Shown: positions 20,202-31,073, counted from the first letter of the stretch. The stretch is 64,000 bases of DNA from Thiomicrorhabdus arctica DSM 13458 (GCF_000381085.1 NZ_KB905899.1:992001-1056000), one strand, 5' to 3'. Translations and numbers: made by a program. Notes: generated by a model not told the origin, from the letters alone.

Positions 20202-21860
20202 TTAATGAGAAGAACCTTCTGCACCAATACCCGTTTGAGAACGGATGAACTGAGCTTCAAAGCCCTCTTTATCTTCAGCTGCACGTGCTGATTTATCTGT
20301 AATTGAGAAAAACCAAATACCGATAAATGCAATCGTTACGGTGAATAATGCTGGGAACTTATAAGGAACAATTGCCGCACCCATATCTAGGATTTGCGTC
20401 CAAACAACAGGCCCTAACAACACCATAATAACCGCTGAGCTTAGACCTAACCAACCGCCTATAACCGCACCACGTGTAGTCATATTTTTCCAGTACATCG
20501 ACATAATCAAGACTGGGAAGTTAGCAGAAGCTGCAATCGTAAATGCCAAAGCGACTACGAACGCGATGTTTTGATCTTTAAAACCAATACCGAAGATAAT
20601 CGCTAAAGCACCGATAACGATTGTTGCATAACGTGCAACTTTAGTCTCTTGCACTTCAGTTGCATTTTTATTGATAACATTTGCATAGATATCATGTGAA
20701 ATCGCTGACGCACCCGCTAAGGTTAAACCAGAAACAACCGCTAAAATCGTTGCAAATGCAACGGCAGAGATAAACCCTAGGAAGTAGTCACCACCAATCA
20801 CATTTGATAAGTGAATCGCGGCCATATTGTTACCACCAATCAACTTACCATCAGCAAAGAACTCTCCACCTACGATTAGAGCCACCGCTCCAAAACCAAT
20901 AATGAATGCTAGGATGTAGAAGTAACCGATGAAACCCGTCGCATAAAAGACTGACTTACGCGCTTCTTTAGCATCTGGAACCGTGAAGAATCGCATAAGA
21001 ATATGCGGTAAACCAGCTGTACCAAACATTAGAGCAATACCTAAAGAGATCGCATTAATAGGATCAGAAACAAACCCACCAGAGAACAGGATACTCATAT
21101 CCCCATCACGCTTTTCAACCGCTGTCTTAAACAACGTATCAAAACTGAAGTCCATTTGGTACATGACCGCGATCGCAATAAAGGTCGCACCAGAAAGCAA
21201 TAGGACGGCTTTAATGATCTGCACCCAAGTCGTTGCCAACATACCACCAAAAGTCACATAAGCGATAATAAGTATACCTACCATGACAACAGCATAGTCA
21301 AAGTCTAAACCGAAGAGTAATTCAATCAATTTACCAGCACCCACCATCTGAGCAATCAGATACAGGATAACCACCGCAATACTACCGAAAGCCGCTAACA
21401 CACGAACCGGTGTTTGCTTGAAACGGTAAGCAGCAACATCGGTAAACGTATATTTACCTAAGTTACGTAGACGCTCTGACATCAAGAACAAGATAATCGG
21501 CCAACCTACCAAGAAACCAATGGCAAAAATCAAACCATCGTAACCTTTGAGGTAAACCATACCTGTAATACCCAAGAAAGAAGCGGCTGACATATAGTCA
21601 CCTGCAATCGCTAAACCGTTTTGCAAACCGGTAATGCCGCCACCCGCTGCATAAAAATCCTTAGCTGACTTAGTGCGTTTTGCTGCCCAATAAGTGATGT
21701 AGATAGTTAAACCTACAAATGCGACAAACATTGAAATGGCAGGCCAGTTTGTTGCCACCTTAGTACCATCAGATTCTATCGTACCTGCAGCCATTGCGAC
21801 CATTGGCAATAACGCCAAAAGCATAAAGCTAAATAATGTTTTGAAAAGTGAGTTCATCAT
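20202..21860 (-). CDS. actP: Cation/acetate symporter
   Basis: Sodium:solute symporter family permease (552 residues, E. coli ActP 549) importing acetate with a cation across the inner membrane. The N-terminus has a hydrophobic signal-like segment ending in an AMAAG region (about residue 25), followed by about 13 transmembrane segments. Typical parts: [20 protein letters not shown] and [18 protein letters not shown]. The start overlaps the stop of the DUF485 gene by four bases (ATGA), the usual yjcH-actP coupling. acs is upstream on the same strand. Confidence 0.94.
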   Translation of the reverse strand: MMNSLFKTLFSFMLLALLPMVAMAAGTIESDGTKVATNWPAISMFVAFVGLTIYITYWAAKRTKSAKDFYAAGGGITGLQNGLAIAGDYMSAASFLGITGMVYLKGYDGLIFAIGFLVGWPIILFLMSERLRNLGKYTFTDVAAYRFKQTPVRVLAAFGSIAVVILYLIAQMVGAGKLIELLFGLDFDYAVVMVGILIIAYVTFGGMLATTWVQIIKAVLLLSGATFIAIAVMYQMDFSFDTLFKTAVEKRDGDMSILFSGGFVSDPINAISLGIALMFGTAGLPHILMRFFTVPDAKEARKSVFYATGFIGYFYILAFIIGFGAVALIVGGEFFADGKLIGGNNMAAIHLSNVIGGDYFLGFISAVAFATILAVVSGLTLAGASAISHDIYANVINKNATEVQETKVARYATIVIGALAIIFGIGFKDQNIAFVVALAFTIAASANFPVLIMSMYWKNMTTRGAVIGGWLGLSSAVIMVLLGPVVWTQILDMGAAIVPYKFPALFTVTIAFIGIWFFSITDKSARAAEDKEGFEAQFIRSQTGIGAEGSSH

Positions 21861-22162
21861 TCAACCTCTTTCTTAATTTTTGCAGTCAGCTCGTCAAAAT
21901 CATCATTTGCTTTTTTAACGTAATAACCCGTTAATAAAAAAGAAAATACAATAATGGCAACCCCAATAGGGAAACCGATTGAAACATACTCTCCACTGAC
22001 AATCGTTGTGAAGAACTCAGGGTTAAATGCTAATAACATAATATACCCGTAATAAACCACCAATATGGCAATGGACAACTTCCAGGCCAAGCCTGTACGT
22101 TCCTTTACCAACTGTTGATATTCTGGAAGACTTTTAATCTTCTCTATCTTAGCTTGATCCAA
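21857..22162 (-). CDS. yjcH: DUF485 inner-membrane protein (YjcH-like)
   Basis: A 101-residue membrane protein with two hydrophobic segments (about 27-47 and 60-82) and charged ends. DUF485 members are almost always encoded just upstream of actP-type symporters and are thought to help or regulate them. The four-base overlap with actP shows translational coupling. Function beyond that is unknown. Confidence 0.9.
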   Translation of the reverse strand: MDQAKIEKIKSLPEYQQLVKERTGLAWKLSIAILVVYYGYIMLLAFNPEFFTTIVSGEYVSIGFPIGVAIIVFSFLLTGYYVKKANDDFDELTAKIKKEVE

Positions 22163-22302
22163 TGTATCTCTCCTCGGTTGAGATAGTCTGAAATGACACT
22201 TTATGACTCATTCTAACCAAAGCTTTAATCGAACTTTAGCTCAGGTACAGAGAAATAAAATGCCTTACTTTCCTTATGGCTTAAAAAGCGATAAACCTGG
22301 CT

Positions 22303-22332
22303 ATTATCAGGCTTAAACTACTCTAGTGACAA
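22303..22332 (-). promoter_or_regulatory. Possible promoter of yjcH-actP
   Basis: Minus strand TTGTCA (22327-22332), 18-bp spacer, GATAAT (22303-22308), about 135 bases before the yjcH start. The rest of the gap 22163-22565 holds the acs terminator and no gene. Confidence 0.45.
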
Positions 22333-22482
22333 TAGGTATTACTTATAGGAGTCTATAAAAAACTTTATGTCTCTTTTTTAAAATTTTCTGTCAAAAAATG
22401 TGATTACATTTCATAGCGTTATCATCCTAAAAATGCAAAGCTTCTTTTTTCAACGCATCACAAATCTATAAAAAACATATAA

Positions 22483-22514
22483 AAAAACCCCATTTGAATC
22501 CTTAAGACCAAATG
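22483..22514 (-). terminator. Terminator after acs
   Basis: On the minus strand CCTCATTTG and CAAATGGGG arms followed by a run of T. Confidence 0.75.
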
Positions 22515-22565
22515 AGGCTCTTTCGACGCACACAATAAGCGTGCTTAATTCTCGTCAAAATGAGT

Positions 22566-24525
22566 TTATTTCTGGTGTTTAAACTGCTCCAAAATACTGG
22601 GGTCTTCAAGTGTTGAAGTATCCTGAGTAATTTCTTCACCCTTAGCAATCGTTTTCAATAAACGTCGCATAATTTTGCCGGAGCGGGTTTTGGGCAAGTT
22701 CGTTCCAAAACGAATTTCATCTGGTTTAGCAATTGGGCCAATCTCTTTGGCAACCCAGTTACGTAACTCTAGAATTAGTGCCTCACGCTCACTGCCTTCT
22801 GGAATGTCGACATTCAAGACCACAAATGCTGAAACGGCTTCGCCTTTAATATCATGCGGGCGCCCCACTATGGCGGCTTCTGCTACTAAAGGATGAGAGA
22901 CTAAAGCCGATTCAATTTCCATGGTGCCCAAACGGTGTCCTGAGACATTTAAAACATCATCAATACGGCCTAATATCCAGAAATAGCCATCTTTGTCTTT
23001 ATGGGCGCTGTCTCCAACCACATAGTAGTTTTTGCCTTTCCCTTTTAAAGGAAAATAAGTGTCTTTAGTAACGCTGGTCATCGTTCCAAACAGTACGAAT
23101 CATTGAAGGCCATGGTTTCTTAATGACTAATAAGCCTCCATCGCCTGAATCTAGTTCATTGCCTTCTTCATCTAAAATGGCGGCATCAATTCCTGGTAAA
23201 GGCTTGGTGCATGAGCCGGGTTTAAGTGGCGTAATGGGGAAAGGCGCAATCATATGCGCACCGGTTTCCGTCTGCCACCAAGTATCAATAACCGGACAAC
23301 GACTGCCACCAATGACTTCGTAATACCACATCCAAGCTTCTGGATTAATCGGCTCGCCGACGGTTCCTAAAATACGTAATTTAGAAAGATCATACTGATT
23401 TGGTAAATCCCCGCCAAATTTCATTAATGCACGAATCGCAGTAGGTGCTGTATAGAAAACGGTAACACCATGATCCTGACAAACCTGCCAAAAACGTCCC
23501 GCATCTGGATAAGTTGGCACGCCTTCAAACATCAACATGGTCGCGCCGACCGACAAAGGACCATAGGCCACGTATGTGTGTCCAGTAATCCAGCCTACAT
23601 CTGCAGTACACCAAAAGACATCACTGTCTTTCAAATCAAACATCCATTCATTGGTAAGATGCGCATTTAGAAGATAACCGCCTGAACTATGCTGCACCCC
23701 CTTAGGTTGGCCCGTCGATCCTGAGGTATACAATAAAAATAGAGGGTGTTCTGACGCCACCATAACAGGAGTATGATAGTTACTCATACCTGCTTCCGCC
23801 TCAAACCAATCAATATCACGCTCTGCTTTCATCATCACTTCATCATCTGTCCGGCGATAGACAATAACCTTTCGAACACTGTCACAACCTTTTGAAAGCG
23901 CCTCATCCACTGCACCTTTCAGGGGAATTGTCTTGCCACCTCGACGACTACCATTGGTCGTAATAACGAGTTTAGCACCCGCATCTTCTATGCGATCTTT
24001 CAATGCCTCGGCTGAGAAACCACCAAATACGATCGAGTGAATAGCACCAATACGGGCACATGCTTGCATGGCGATAACCGCTTGCGGAATCATTGGCATA
24101 TAGATAATAACGCGGTCGCTTTTCTTTATCCCTTGTGCAGTCAATGTATTGGCAAAACGACAAACGTGATCATGTAACTCTTTATACGTATACCGTTCGA
24201 TATCACCCTGATCGCCTTCAAAGATAATCGCTAATTTGTCACTCTTCGTCTCCAGATGACGATCAATACAGTTATAAGAAACGTTTAGTTCACCATCTGT
24301 AAACCATTGAAAGTGCGGTGCATTAGAGTCATCTAGGCCGACCGTAAAAGGTTTTGACCAAGAGAGTTTTTCACGCGCTAAGTCAGACCAAAATCCAACA
24401 TTGTCTTTTTCAGCCGCGGCGTACATAGCATCCAGCTTATCCTGGGTAATGGCAACACTGGCGAGTGTTTCAGCAGAAGGTTCAAAAACACGGGTTTCTG
24501 TTAGGATAGATTCGATTTTAGACAT
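22566..24525 (-). pseudogene. acs: Acetyl-CoA synthetase, reading frame broken by one base
   Basis: AMP-forming acetate:CoA ligase. The N-terminal part (24525 down to 23065, 486 residues) carries the AMP-binding motifs, including [14 protein letters not shown] and [11 protein letters not shown], and ends at a TAA after NDDQRY. The C-terminal part (frame continuing from about 23066 to 22566) has [13 protein letters not shown] and the acetylation-site region [14 protein letters not shown]. Removing one base, the A at 23067 on the + strand, joins them as NDDQRY-KDTYFP, matching the family, and gives about 651 residues, the normal length. All catalytic motifs are otherwise intact, so the lesion is recent or a sequencing error. 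Confidence 0.9.
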
Positions 24526-25079
24526 GGAAACACTCTCTGTAATTTTTCAAAAATTGATGGCAGTGCCATTTAATAATAATTATTTTAGAAGTTTACCCTG
24601 CTCCCTCTAAAATTTAAAGCACTCCCCGCAAAGTTTGCCATATTAAAAGTGAATAACTTACCTTTAATCATTAAAATTTTCATAAGAACACCTTCATCTC
24701 TCTCAGTTTGTATTTTCATGCATAAACTTTCATTGAAACACCTGTTTTTTGAGATAATATTTAAAGGCATTAGAATGTTTACACACCTGCATGTACTACA
24801 TACGGCTATCGTCATGGCTGACTTTTTGCAAGAGAGCCTATTAGTTATAATGCATTGATACTAAGCTAGCAGAGCAACCCAAATCGATCAAGTTTAATGA
24901 CAGCCTTCATCTCCCCCTTTACGACCTAAACATTATCACAATCCTTAGACTGTCAGTCATCCCTCTGAGACTCTATTGATTTGAGCACACTATCCGTTTT
25001 TTAGGCTAAAACGCATTGCGTACCAAACAACTGCAATGTTACGATTAAAAACATCTATAGACAGAAAGGATCCCATCAA
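24526..25079. other. Intergenic region between acs and nitroreductase
   Basis: 554 bases between divergent genes. It is AT-rich and should hold both promoters. I see a short palindrome ATGGCAGTGCCAT (24556-24568) close to the acs start and an AGAAAGGA ribosome-binding site just before the nitroreductase. Short open frames here have no ribosome-binding site or recognisable protein and I do not call them. Confidence 0.5.
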
Positions 25080-25745
25080 ATGAACGTCACCCAAGCGATT
25101 AAACAACGTCATTCGACAAGAGCTTATTTAGATAAGGCTGTTAGCCAGCAGCAAATACAGAGTATTTTAGAGGTAGCACGTTTTGCACCTTCTGGTGTGA
25201 ATATGCAGCCTTGGCAGGTTGCCATTATCAGCGGGCAAAAAAAATCATCACTGCAACAACAGATGCAAACGGCCTTTGAAAAGGGTGACAAAGAGTCCAT
25301 GGATTATCATTACTACCCAACCCGCTGGGTGGAGCCATACAAAAGTCGCCGTATTGCAACGGGAACAGAGCTTTATACTGCTCTAGATATTTCACGTGAA
25401 GATAAAGCGAGACGACTTCAACAATGGCAAGCCAATTATCGTGCTTTTGATGCGCCTATTATGTTGTTGTTTTTTATGGATCCCAACTTAGAAACCGGCT
25501 CGTACATAGACTACGGCATGTTTCTACAAAACATCATGTTGCTTGCTGAAGAACAAGGACTAGCCACTTGCCCACAAGGTGCTTTAGCAGAGTTCCCTAA
25601 ACTGATTAAAAACTTCCTCAACTATGATGAATCGCTGATTTTGTTAGGCGGAATGGCGTTAGGGTACGAAGATAAAGACCATGTGGTCAATCAATACCGC
25701 ACCACTCGTGTGGAGGTGCCTGAGTTTAGTCAATTTTTTGAGTGA
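25080..25745 (+). CDS. Nitroreductase family flavoprotein
   Basis: FMN-dependent NAD(P)H oxidoreductase fold, 221 residues. The FMN-phosphate-binding RHSTRAYLDKAV segment is at the start (residues about 10-20) and ARFAPSGVNMQPWQVAII follows. QGLATCPQGALAEFP and GMALGYEDKDH complete the family pattern. Members reduce nitroaromatics, quinones or enones; the natural substrate cannot be told from sequence. AAAGGA ribosome-binding site upstream. Convergent with dnaE, with a hairpin between them. Confidence 0.9.
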   Translation: MNVTQAIKQRHSTRAYLDKAVSQQQIQSILEVARFAPSGVNMQPWQVAIISGQKKSSLQQQMQTAFEKGDKESMDYHYYPTRWVEPYKSRRIATGTELYTALDISREDKARRLQQWQANYRAFDAPIMLLFFMDPNLETGSYIDYGMFLQNIMLLAEEQGLATCPQGALAEFPKLIKNFLNYDESLILLGGMALGYEDKDHVVNQYRTTRVEVPEFSQFFE

Positions 25746-25807
25746 ATAAGAGGGTTTTGAAGCCGATTGTGAAAAGTGTTTTTTAGTGAATAAGTCAGCC
25801 ATATATG

Positions 25808-25875
25808 TCAAAAGTGACCAGGCCTGACATGTCCTGCGGCTTTACAAAACCATGTGGACGTAGGGTCACTTTTGA
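25808..25875. terminator. Hairpin between convergent nitroreductase and dnaE
   Basis: Exact 12-bp arms TCAAAAGTGACC (25808-25819) and GGTCACTTTTGA (25864-25875) around a 44-base loop. The loop boundary contains a decayed copy of the 12-bp palindrome (ACCAGGCCTGAC, 25817-25828). Confidence 0.55.
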
Positions 25876-25894
25876 AAATGCCCTAATTCATTGC

Positions 25895-28800
25895 TTAGAG
25901 AACAACTTCCGGTTGCCAACCTTGTGCCGTTAGAGCCTCTAACAAATCGTCTTCAGGCAGATATAAAACACCATCATGACTCTTCATCTGCACGTTGGCG
26001 ACTTGATTGGTGTAATCGATCACCACCGGCAAACCGACTTCAGCACGATAAACCTCTAATAACCGTTTTAATTCATCGATTTTATTCGATTTTACCGTCG
26101 ATTGATTGACCGATAACTTAATCGCTCTGGCCTTTTCAACTCGCGCCTCGGCTAAGGTAACAATCTGTTCGGCATCCAGTTTGATACCACCATTGAAGGT
26201 ATCTTCTGCGACTTCACCATAGGCTAAGACGACCATATCGACTTTAACCGTGTCTTTAATGGCTTCATAAACGGCTGGACGCATGACGATGTCAAGACGT
26301 GCTGTTTTGTCATCCAGCGCTGCGAAGCCCATTCTTTGACCATTACGCGTGGTTTTATTGCGTAACTCCATAACCAAACCCGCTACCCAAACTTTTTTCC
26401 ATTTTTCTGGGCGTAAGCTAGACAATTTACCGTTGACCAGTGTCGATAACTCTTTTTGGTACATATCTATCGGATGGCCGGTCATATAAAGACCAAGTGT
26501 CTCTTTTTCACCTTTCAAACGCAGTTTTTCAGACATCTCAGGTACATTTAACAGTTGAGAATCACCACTCTCTTCAACCGACAAAATCTCTCCAAACAGA
26601 TCGTTCTGCCCAAATTCATCATTTTTAAGTTGCTGCTCTGCCTGCTTAAGCGCCATCGGAATACTTTCCAATACCGACTGACGGTTATCATGCAGACTGT
26701 CGAAAGCCCCTGCTCGTACCAGCGCTTCTAAAACACGACGATTAACCTTTTTACCCACACGCAAACAGAAATCAAATAAATCTTTGAAATCACCATTCGC
26801 TTCACGTTCAAGAATCATACCTTCCAAAGCCGCCTCACCTGCGCCTTTAATCGTTCCCAGACCGTAATTAACGGTTCTTTCAGCGTAAGGTTTAAAATGC
26901 ACCTGACCGGTATTGATATCGGGTTGAAGTATCGTTAGACCCATTGAATAACACTCGTTCACCATATGAACCACTTTCTCAGTGTTATCCATATCTGATG
27001 AGATCTGTGCCGCCATAAATTCAGCTGGGTAATGGGTTTTTAACCAGGCCGACTGATAAGAAACCAAAGCATACGCCGCCGAGTGGGATTTGTTAAAACC
27101 ATACCCTGCAAACTTCTCTACCAAATCGAAGATTTTCATCGCCAGTTGGCCATCAACGCCATTGGCAATGGAGCCCGCCTCAAAACCAGAACGCTCTTTA
27201 GCCATCTCTTCAGGCTTCTTTTTACCCATGGCGCGACGCAACATATCCGCTTGACCTAATGAGTAACCCGCCAGAATCTGAGCAATCTGCATAACTTGCT
27301 CTTGATAAAGAATAACCCCGTAGGTCGGCTCTAGAGTTTCCTTAAGGCTTTCATGCTGGTACTGTGCATCAGGATAAGAGACCTTTTCTTTACCATGCTT
27401 ACGCGCGATAAAGTTATCAACCATTCCCGATTCAAGAGGCCCTGGACGGAACAAAGCGACCAAGGCAATAATATCTTCAAAGCAATCGGGTTTTAAACGC
27501 ACGATCAAACTCTGCATTCCGCTGGATTCCAACTGGAATACGCCAGTGGTTTTACCCGTCTTAATCATCTCAATGGTGGGTTGATCGGCTAAAGGGATAC
27601 GCGCAATATCAACGAAACCTTCATCGCCGACTTTTTTATTGACGTTAATCGACTGCAAGGCCCAATCAATAATGGTTAGGGTTCTTAACCCCAAGAAATC
27701 GAATTTAACTAGACCGACTGTTTCTACATCGTTTTTATCAAGTTGTGTCACGACACTAGAGCCATCCGGGTCACACAATACCGGACAGAAATTATCTAAA
27801 GGCTTAGGTCCAATGACCACACCTCCAGCATGCTTACCCGAATTACGCACAGTACCTTCAAGTTTAAGGGCAAACTCGAGTAACTGACGGGCATCATCGT
27901 CATTGTCATATTTATTCTGTAATTCAGCTTCTTGCTCTAAAGCCCCGGCCAATTTAATGCCTAATTCATTTGGAATCAGTTTGGCAATACCATCGACTAC
28001 GCCATAACCTAAGCCCAATACACGTCCAACATCACGCACTACGGCCTTAGCGGCCATCGTACCAAAGGTGACAATCTGTGACACGTGATCACGACCATAA
28101 TGTTGTGCTACGTAATCAATCACTTCATCACGACGATCCATACAAAAATCAATATCGAAATCGGGCATGGACACACGTTCTGGGTTGAGGAAACGTTCAA
28201 ACAGCAAGTCGTATTCAATCGGATCTAAGTCAGTAATTTTTAAGGAATACGCCACCAAAGAGCCCGCTCCAGAACCACGACCTGGCCCTACCGGAATCTG
28301 TTGGTTTTTACCCCACTGAATAAAGTCAGCAACGATTAAGAAATAGCCAGGAAAGCCCATTTCCAGAATTACGTCTAACTCGAATTTAATGCGTTCGTAA
28401 TACTCAATGCGTTTAACGTCATAGGCCTCCGAATCTAAGTGACCAAATAAAAAGGCTAAACGCTCTTCTAACCCTTTATGACTCTCGGCAATAAAAAACT
28501 CATCCATTGTCATGCCTTCCGGCACGGGAAAGTCAGGCAGGAAATATTGATCTAACGTGAGGTTCAAACTACAACGCTTGGCAATTTCAACAGTATTGGC
28601 GATGGCTTCTGGAATATCTGCAAACAGCTCAATCATCTCTTCGGTACTTCTAAAGTACTGCTCTTCTGAATAAAGTTTAGGGCGATTTTGATCGTCGAGG
28701 ATATAACCGGCGCCAATACACGTACGGACTTCGTGCGCTTCAAAATCTTCAGGTTTAGCAAAACGCACATCATTAGTAGCGACCACAGGTAAGTCATAAC

Positions 28801-29371
28801 GTAGCGCGACGTCAATCGCTAACGCTAGATAAGCCTCTTCTTGAGGGCGACCTGTACGAATTAATTCCAGGTAAAAACGCTCGGGGAAGTGGGTTTGCCA
28901 CCATTTAATACGACTGGCGACTAGGTTCGGTTTTTCAGCCAATAAAGCAACCCCAACGTCTCCTAAACGTCCCCCCGAAAGGACAATCAAACCTTCATTA
29001 AACTCTTCTAACCACTGACGTTTTATTAAACCAAGCATATTGTTTTGATAGAGCTTCTGGTTCTTTAAATAACTCTGAGAAATCAGGTGTGACAAATTTA
29101 AATAGCCGGCTTCATTTTGAACCAGTAAGAGCATTTTAAAAACGTCGCCGTTTTCATCTTCAATAAAGACTTCGGAGCCGACAATAGGTTTAATGCCCGC
29201 TCCCATCGCAGCCTTATAGAATTTGACCAGCGCAAAGAGGTTATTCTGATCGGTCAAGGCCATCGCGGGTTGCTCGCAACCTTGCACTAATGCCATCAAT
29301 GGCTTAATGCCTAAGGTACTGTCGACAACTGAGTATTCTGAATGGACGTGAAGATGAACAAATTGAGTCAT
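25895..29371 (-). CDS. dnaE: DNA polymerase III alpha subunit
   Basis: Replicative polymerase catalytic subunit, 1158 residues against 1160 in E. coli. N-terminal PHP domain begins FVHLHVHSEYSVVDS. The palm carries the catalytic aspartates in MPDFDIDFCMDRRDEV (about residue 400) with the preceding GPGRGSGAGSLVAY. A helix-hairpin-helix and OB domain (about 990-1070) precede the C-terminal tail. It lies alone, divergent from aat. Confidence 0.98.
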   Translation of the reverse strand: MTQFVHLHVHSEYSVVDSTLGIKPLMALVQGCEQPAMALTDQNNLFALVKFYKAAMGAGIKPIVGSEVFIEDENGDVFKMLLLVQNEAGYLNLSHLISQSYLKNQKLYQNNMLGLIKRQWLEEFNEGLIVLSGGRLGDVGVALLAEKPNLVASRIKWWQTHFPERFYLELIRTGRPQEEAYLALAIDVALRYDLPVVATNDVRFAKPEDFEAHEVRTCIGAGYILDDQNRPKLYSEEQYFRSTEEMIELFADIPEAIANTVEIAKRCSLNLTLDQYFLPDFPVPEGMTMDEFFIAESHKGLEERLAFLFGHLDSEAYDVKRIEYYERIKFELDVILEMGFPGYFLIVADFIQWGKNQQIPVGPGRGSGAGSLVAYSLKITDLDPIEYDLLFERFLNPERVSMPDFDIDFCMDRRDEVIDYVAQHYGRDHVSQIVTFGTMAAKAVVRDVGRVLGLGYGVVDGIAKLIPNELGIKLAGALEQEAELQNKYDNDDDARQLLEFALKLEGTVRNSGKHAGGVVIGPKPLDNFCPVLCDPDGSSVVTQLDKNDVETVGLVKFDFLGLRTLTIIDWALQSINVNKKVGDEGFVDIARIPLADQPTIEMIKTGKTTGVFQLESSGMQSLIVRLKPDCFEDIIALVALFRPGPLESGMVDNFIARKHGKEKVSYPDAQYQHESLKETLEPTYGVILYQEQVMQIAQILAGYSLGQADMLRRAMGKKKPEEMAKERSGFEAGSIANGVDGQLAMKIFDLVEKFAGYGFNKSHSAAYALVSYQSAWLKTHYPAEFMAAQISSDMDNTEKVVHMVNECYSMGLTILQPDINTGQVHFKPYAERTVNYGLGTIKGAGEAALEGMILEREANGDFKDLFDFCLRVGKKVNRRVLEALVRAGAFDSLHDNRQSVLESIPMALKQAEQQLKNDEFGQNDLFGEILSVEESGDSQLLNVPEMSEKLRLKGEKETLGLYMTGHPIDMYQKELSTLVNGKLSSLRPEKWKKVWVAGLVMELRNKTTRNGQRMGFAALDDKTARLDIVMRPAVYEAIKDTVKVDMVVLAYGEVAEDTFNGGIKLDAEQIVTLAEARVEKARAIKLSVNQSTVKSNKIDELKRLLEVYRAEVGLPVVIDYTNQVANVQMKSHDGVLYLPEDDLLEALTAQGWQPEVVL

Positions 29372-29454
29372 AATAATAGGGAGTTCGCTACTGGGCTTTG
29401 TACTGATTTAGGTACTAAAACATGGGCTATAAAACAGGGTTAATATTAAAGCTA

Positions 29455-29631
29455 GATCTAAGCCTTGAATCAGGGTGCGACAAAATAGAGGAAAGTACCC
29501 CTTGAGGGTGTAACCTTTTACTGATTAAGGCGGAAAACGGAGTGAATAGCTAGCTATTGACACGTTTTTCAACGAAAAGCAGTGACCTTTTAGCCATTTT
29601 TATCCGTTTATGATCTGGTGCAAGAGTCTCT
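29455..29631. repeat. Long imperfect hairpin element D
   Basis: Lies in the 400-base gap between the divergent dnaE and aat. The right half (about 29530-29631) aligns closely with element E at 41211-41372, including the apex GAATAGCTAGCTATT and the end GTGCAAGAGTCTCT. The left end is degenerate and its border is approximate. Confidence 0.55.
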
Positions 29632-29771
29632 TTAAATATTTTAAGTTATTCTAACGGTTTATGGCCTCGTTAGTGCTAAAATTACACAAAATTAATTGTT
29701 TAAAACCGTTTAAATTCGTTGCTTAAACAACCATAGAACCTCCATCAATCGAGCTATGCCACTAAAGCACT

Positions 29772-30548
29772 ATGACACATATACCCATTAATACCCCTTT
29801 CTGGCTAGAACCCAAACCCGTAATGTTTCCGCCGACAAATTTGGCCTTAAAAGAACCCGACGGACTACTCGCCGTGGGCGGTGCTTTAACGCCTGAATGG
29901 TTACTGCAAGCCTACAGCAATGGCATCTTCCCTTGGTTTAATCCAGGTGAACCTATTCTTTGGTGGACTCCCAATCCGCGTAGTGTTCTCTTTATCGATT
30001 CATTAAAAATCAAACGCAGTTTGCGTAAAACCATCCAAAAACTGGAGTGGGATGAATCACTCACAGTGACATTAGATCAAAATTTCACCGGTGTCATGCA
30101 AGCGTGTGCAACGGTCTCTCGTGAAGGTCAAGACGGCACCTGGATCTCCCCTGAAATGTTAAGCGCCTATCAATCACTGCATCAATCTGGGCATGCTCAT
30201 TCGGTAGAAGTTTGGCAAAAAGGTCAATTAGTCGGTGGTTTGTATGGCATTGCCATTGGTAAAATGTTTTTTGGTGAGTCCATGTTTTCCAAGGTCTCAG
30301 ACAGCTCAAAAATTGCTTTAGTCGCCTTAGCGATGCAGTTAAAGGCATGGGGGTTTGAATTGATTGATACTCAAGTTGAAACGCCCCACTTGAATAGTTT
30401 GGGCGCTTCAACTCTCTCAAGGGTGGCATTTGAAAAGGTAATTCAGCAGCAAATCAATCAACCTTTTAAACCACAAAAATGGCAATTTTCAATTGATTGG
30501 GCAGATGCAGTCTATGGACACTGCCAAACAGAATGTAAGACACCTTAA
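29772..30548 (+). CDS. aat: Leucyl/phenylalanyl-tRNA-protein transferase
   Basis: N-end rule enzyme that adds Leu or Phe from aminoacyl-tRNA to proteins with N-terminal Lys/Arg, marking them for ClpAP. 258 residues (E. coli 234). The family signature GIFPWFNPGEPILWWTPNPR is near residue 52, and GLYGIAIGKMFFGESMFS and FELIDTQVETPHL follow in the GNAT-like C-terminal domain. In E. coli aat is next to infA; here the sdh operon lies between them. Confidence 0.96.
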   Translation: MTHIPINTPFWLEPKPVMFPPTNLALKEPDGLLAVGGALTPEWLLQAYSNGIFPWFNPGEPILWWTPNPRSVLFIDSLKIKRSLRKTIQKLEWDESLTVTLDQNFTGVMQACATVSREGQDGTWISPEMLSAYQSLHQSGHAHSVEVWQKGQLVGGLYGIAIGKMFFGESMFSKVSDSSKIALVALAMQLKAWGFELIDTQVETPHLNSLGASTLSRVAFEKVIQQQINQPFKPQKWQFSIDWADAVYGHCQTECKTP

Positions 30549-30559
30549 TATGTCATTTG

Positions 30560-30571
30560 ACCAGGCCTGGT
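30560..30571. repeat. 12-bp palindrome, copy 5 (within a 22-bp palindrome)
   Basis: Exact 12-mer just after the aat stop; pairing extends to 30555-30576 without mismatch. A terminator role is possible but there is no T-run. Confidence 0.9.
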
Positions 30572-30683
30572 CAAATAGTATTTACGACGAAATTATTCGT
30601 ACAATTTTTACCACCTGCTTTAAAATTCACAGTAGAATGGATTGCTTGAATATCGACTTGTAAGAGGTTGAAAAGGCTATTTT

Positions 30684-31073
30684 ATGTACTCGCACCCAGG
30701 CAATCGTCCTCGTTTTCTAAAATTAAGTGCTCTTCATTTTCCAATCAATGCTGTGCTATCTGGTGGACATCGTCTAACGGGATTGGCACTGGTTATTAGT
30801 CTGGTAGGTTATCTGACACTGGCCAATCTTATTCTTATTCATCCCGGCATCACTCTGATTTCCATCTCTGACCATTGGGTATTACGTTGTTTACATACCG
30901 CTTTTTGGATAGCGCTGAGCTTTCACTGGCTCACGGGCTTGCGTCACTTGCTGGCCGAACACTTTGTAACACCCAAACCTTATCAAATCATTAATAGCCG
31001 ATTTATCAGTTTTTTACTGATTACCGTTTGGGCTTTGATCAGTCTTTTTATCGTTTACCAGGTGTGGTCATGA
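30684..31073 (+). CDS. sdhC: Succinate dehydrogenase cytochrome b556 subunit
   Basis: Membrane anchor of complex II, 129 residues, three transmembrane helices (about 29-52, 70-90, 108-128). The quinone-site segment LSGGHRLTGLAL near residue 27 and the haem-ligand region SFHWLTGLRHLLAEH (about 80-95) are present. First gene of sdhCDABE and followed by sdhD with a four-base ATGA overlap. A terminator or palindrome, not a gene, precedes it. Confidence 0.95.
   Translation: MYSHPGNRPRFLKLSALHFPINAVLSGGHRLTGLALVISLVGYLTLANLILIHPGITLISISDHWVLRCLHTAFWIALSFHWLTGLRHLLAEHFVTPKPYQIINSRFISFLLITVWALISLFIVYQVWS

Noticed and set aside
23060-23085. Programmed +1 frameshift in acs
   Set aside because: The site lacks a Shine-Dalgarno-like stimulator and a slippery codon, unlike prfB in the same window; acs genes are not known to use frameshifting.
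24585-24815. Small minus-strand open frame between acs and the nitroreductase
   Set aside because: No ribosome-binding site, no recognisable domain, cysteine and basic residue content unlike the neighbours, and it lies in a promoter-like AT-rich gap.
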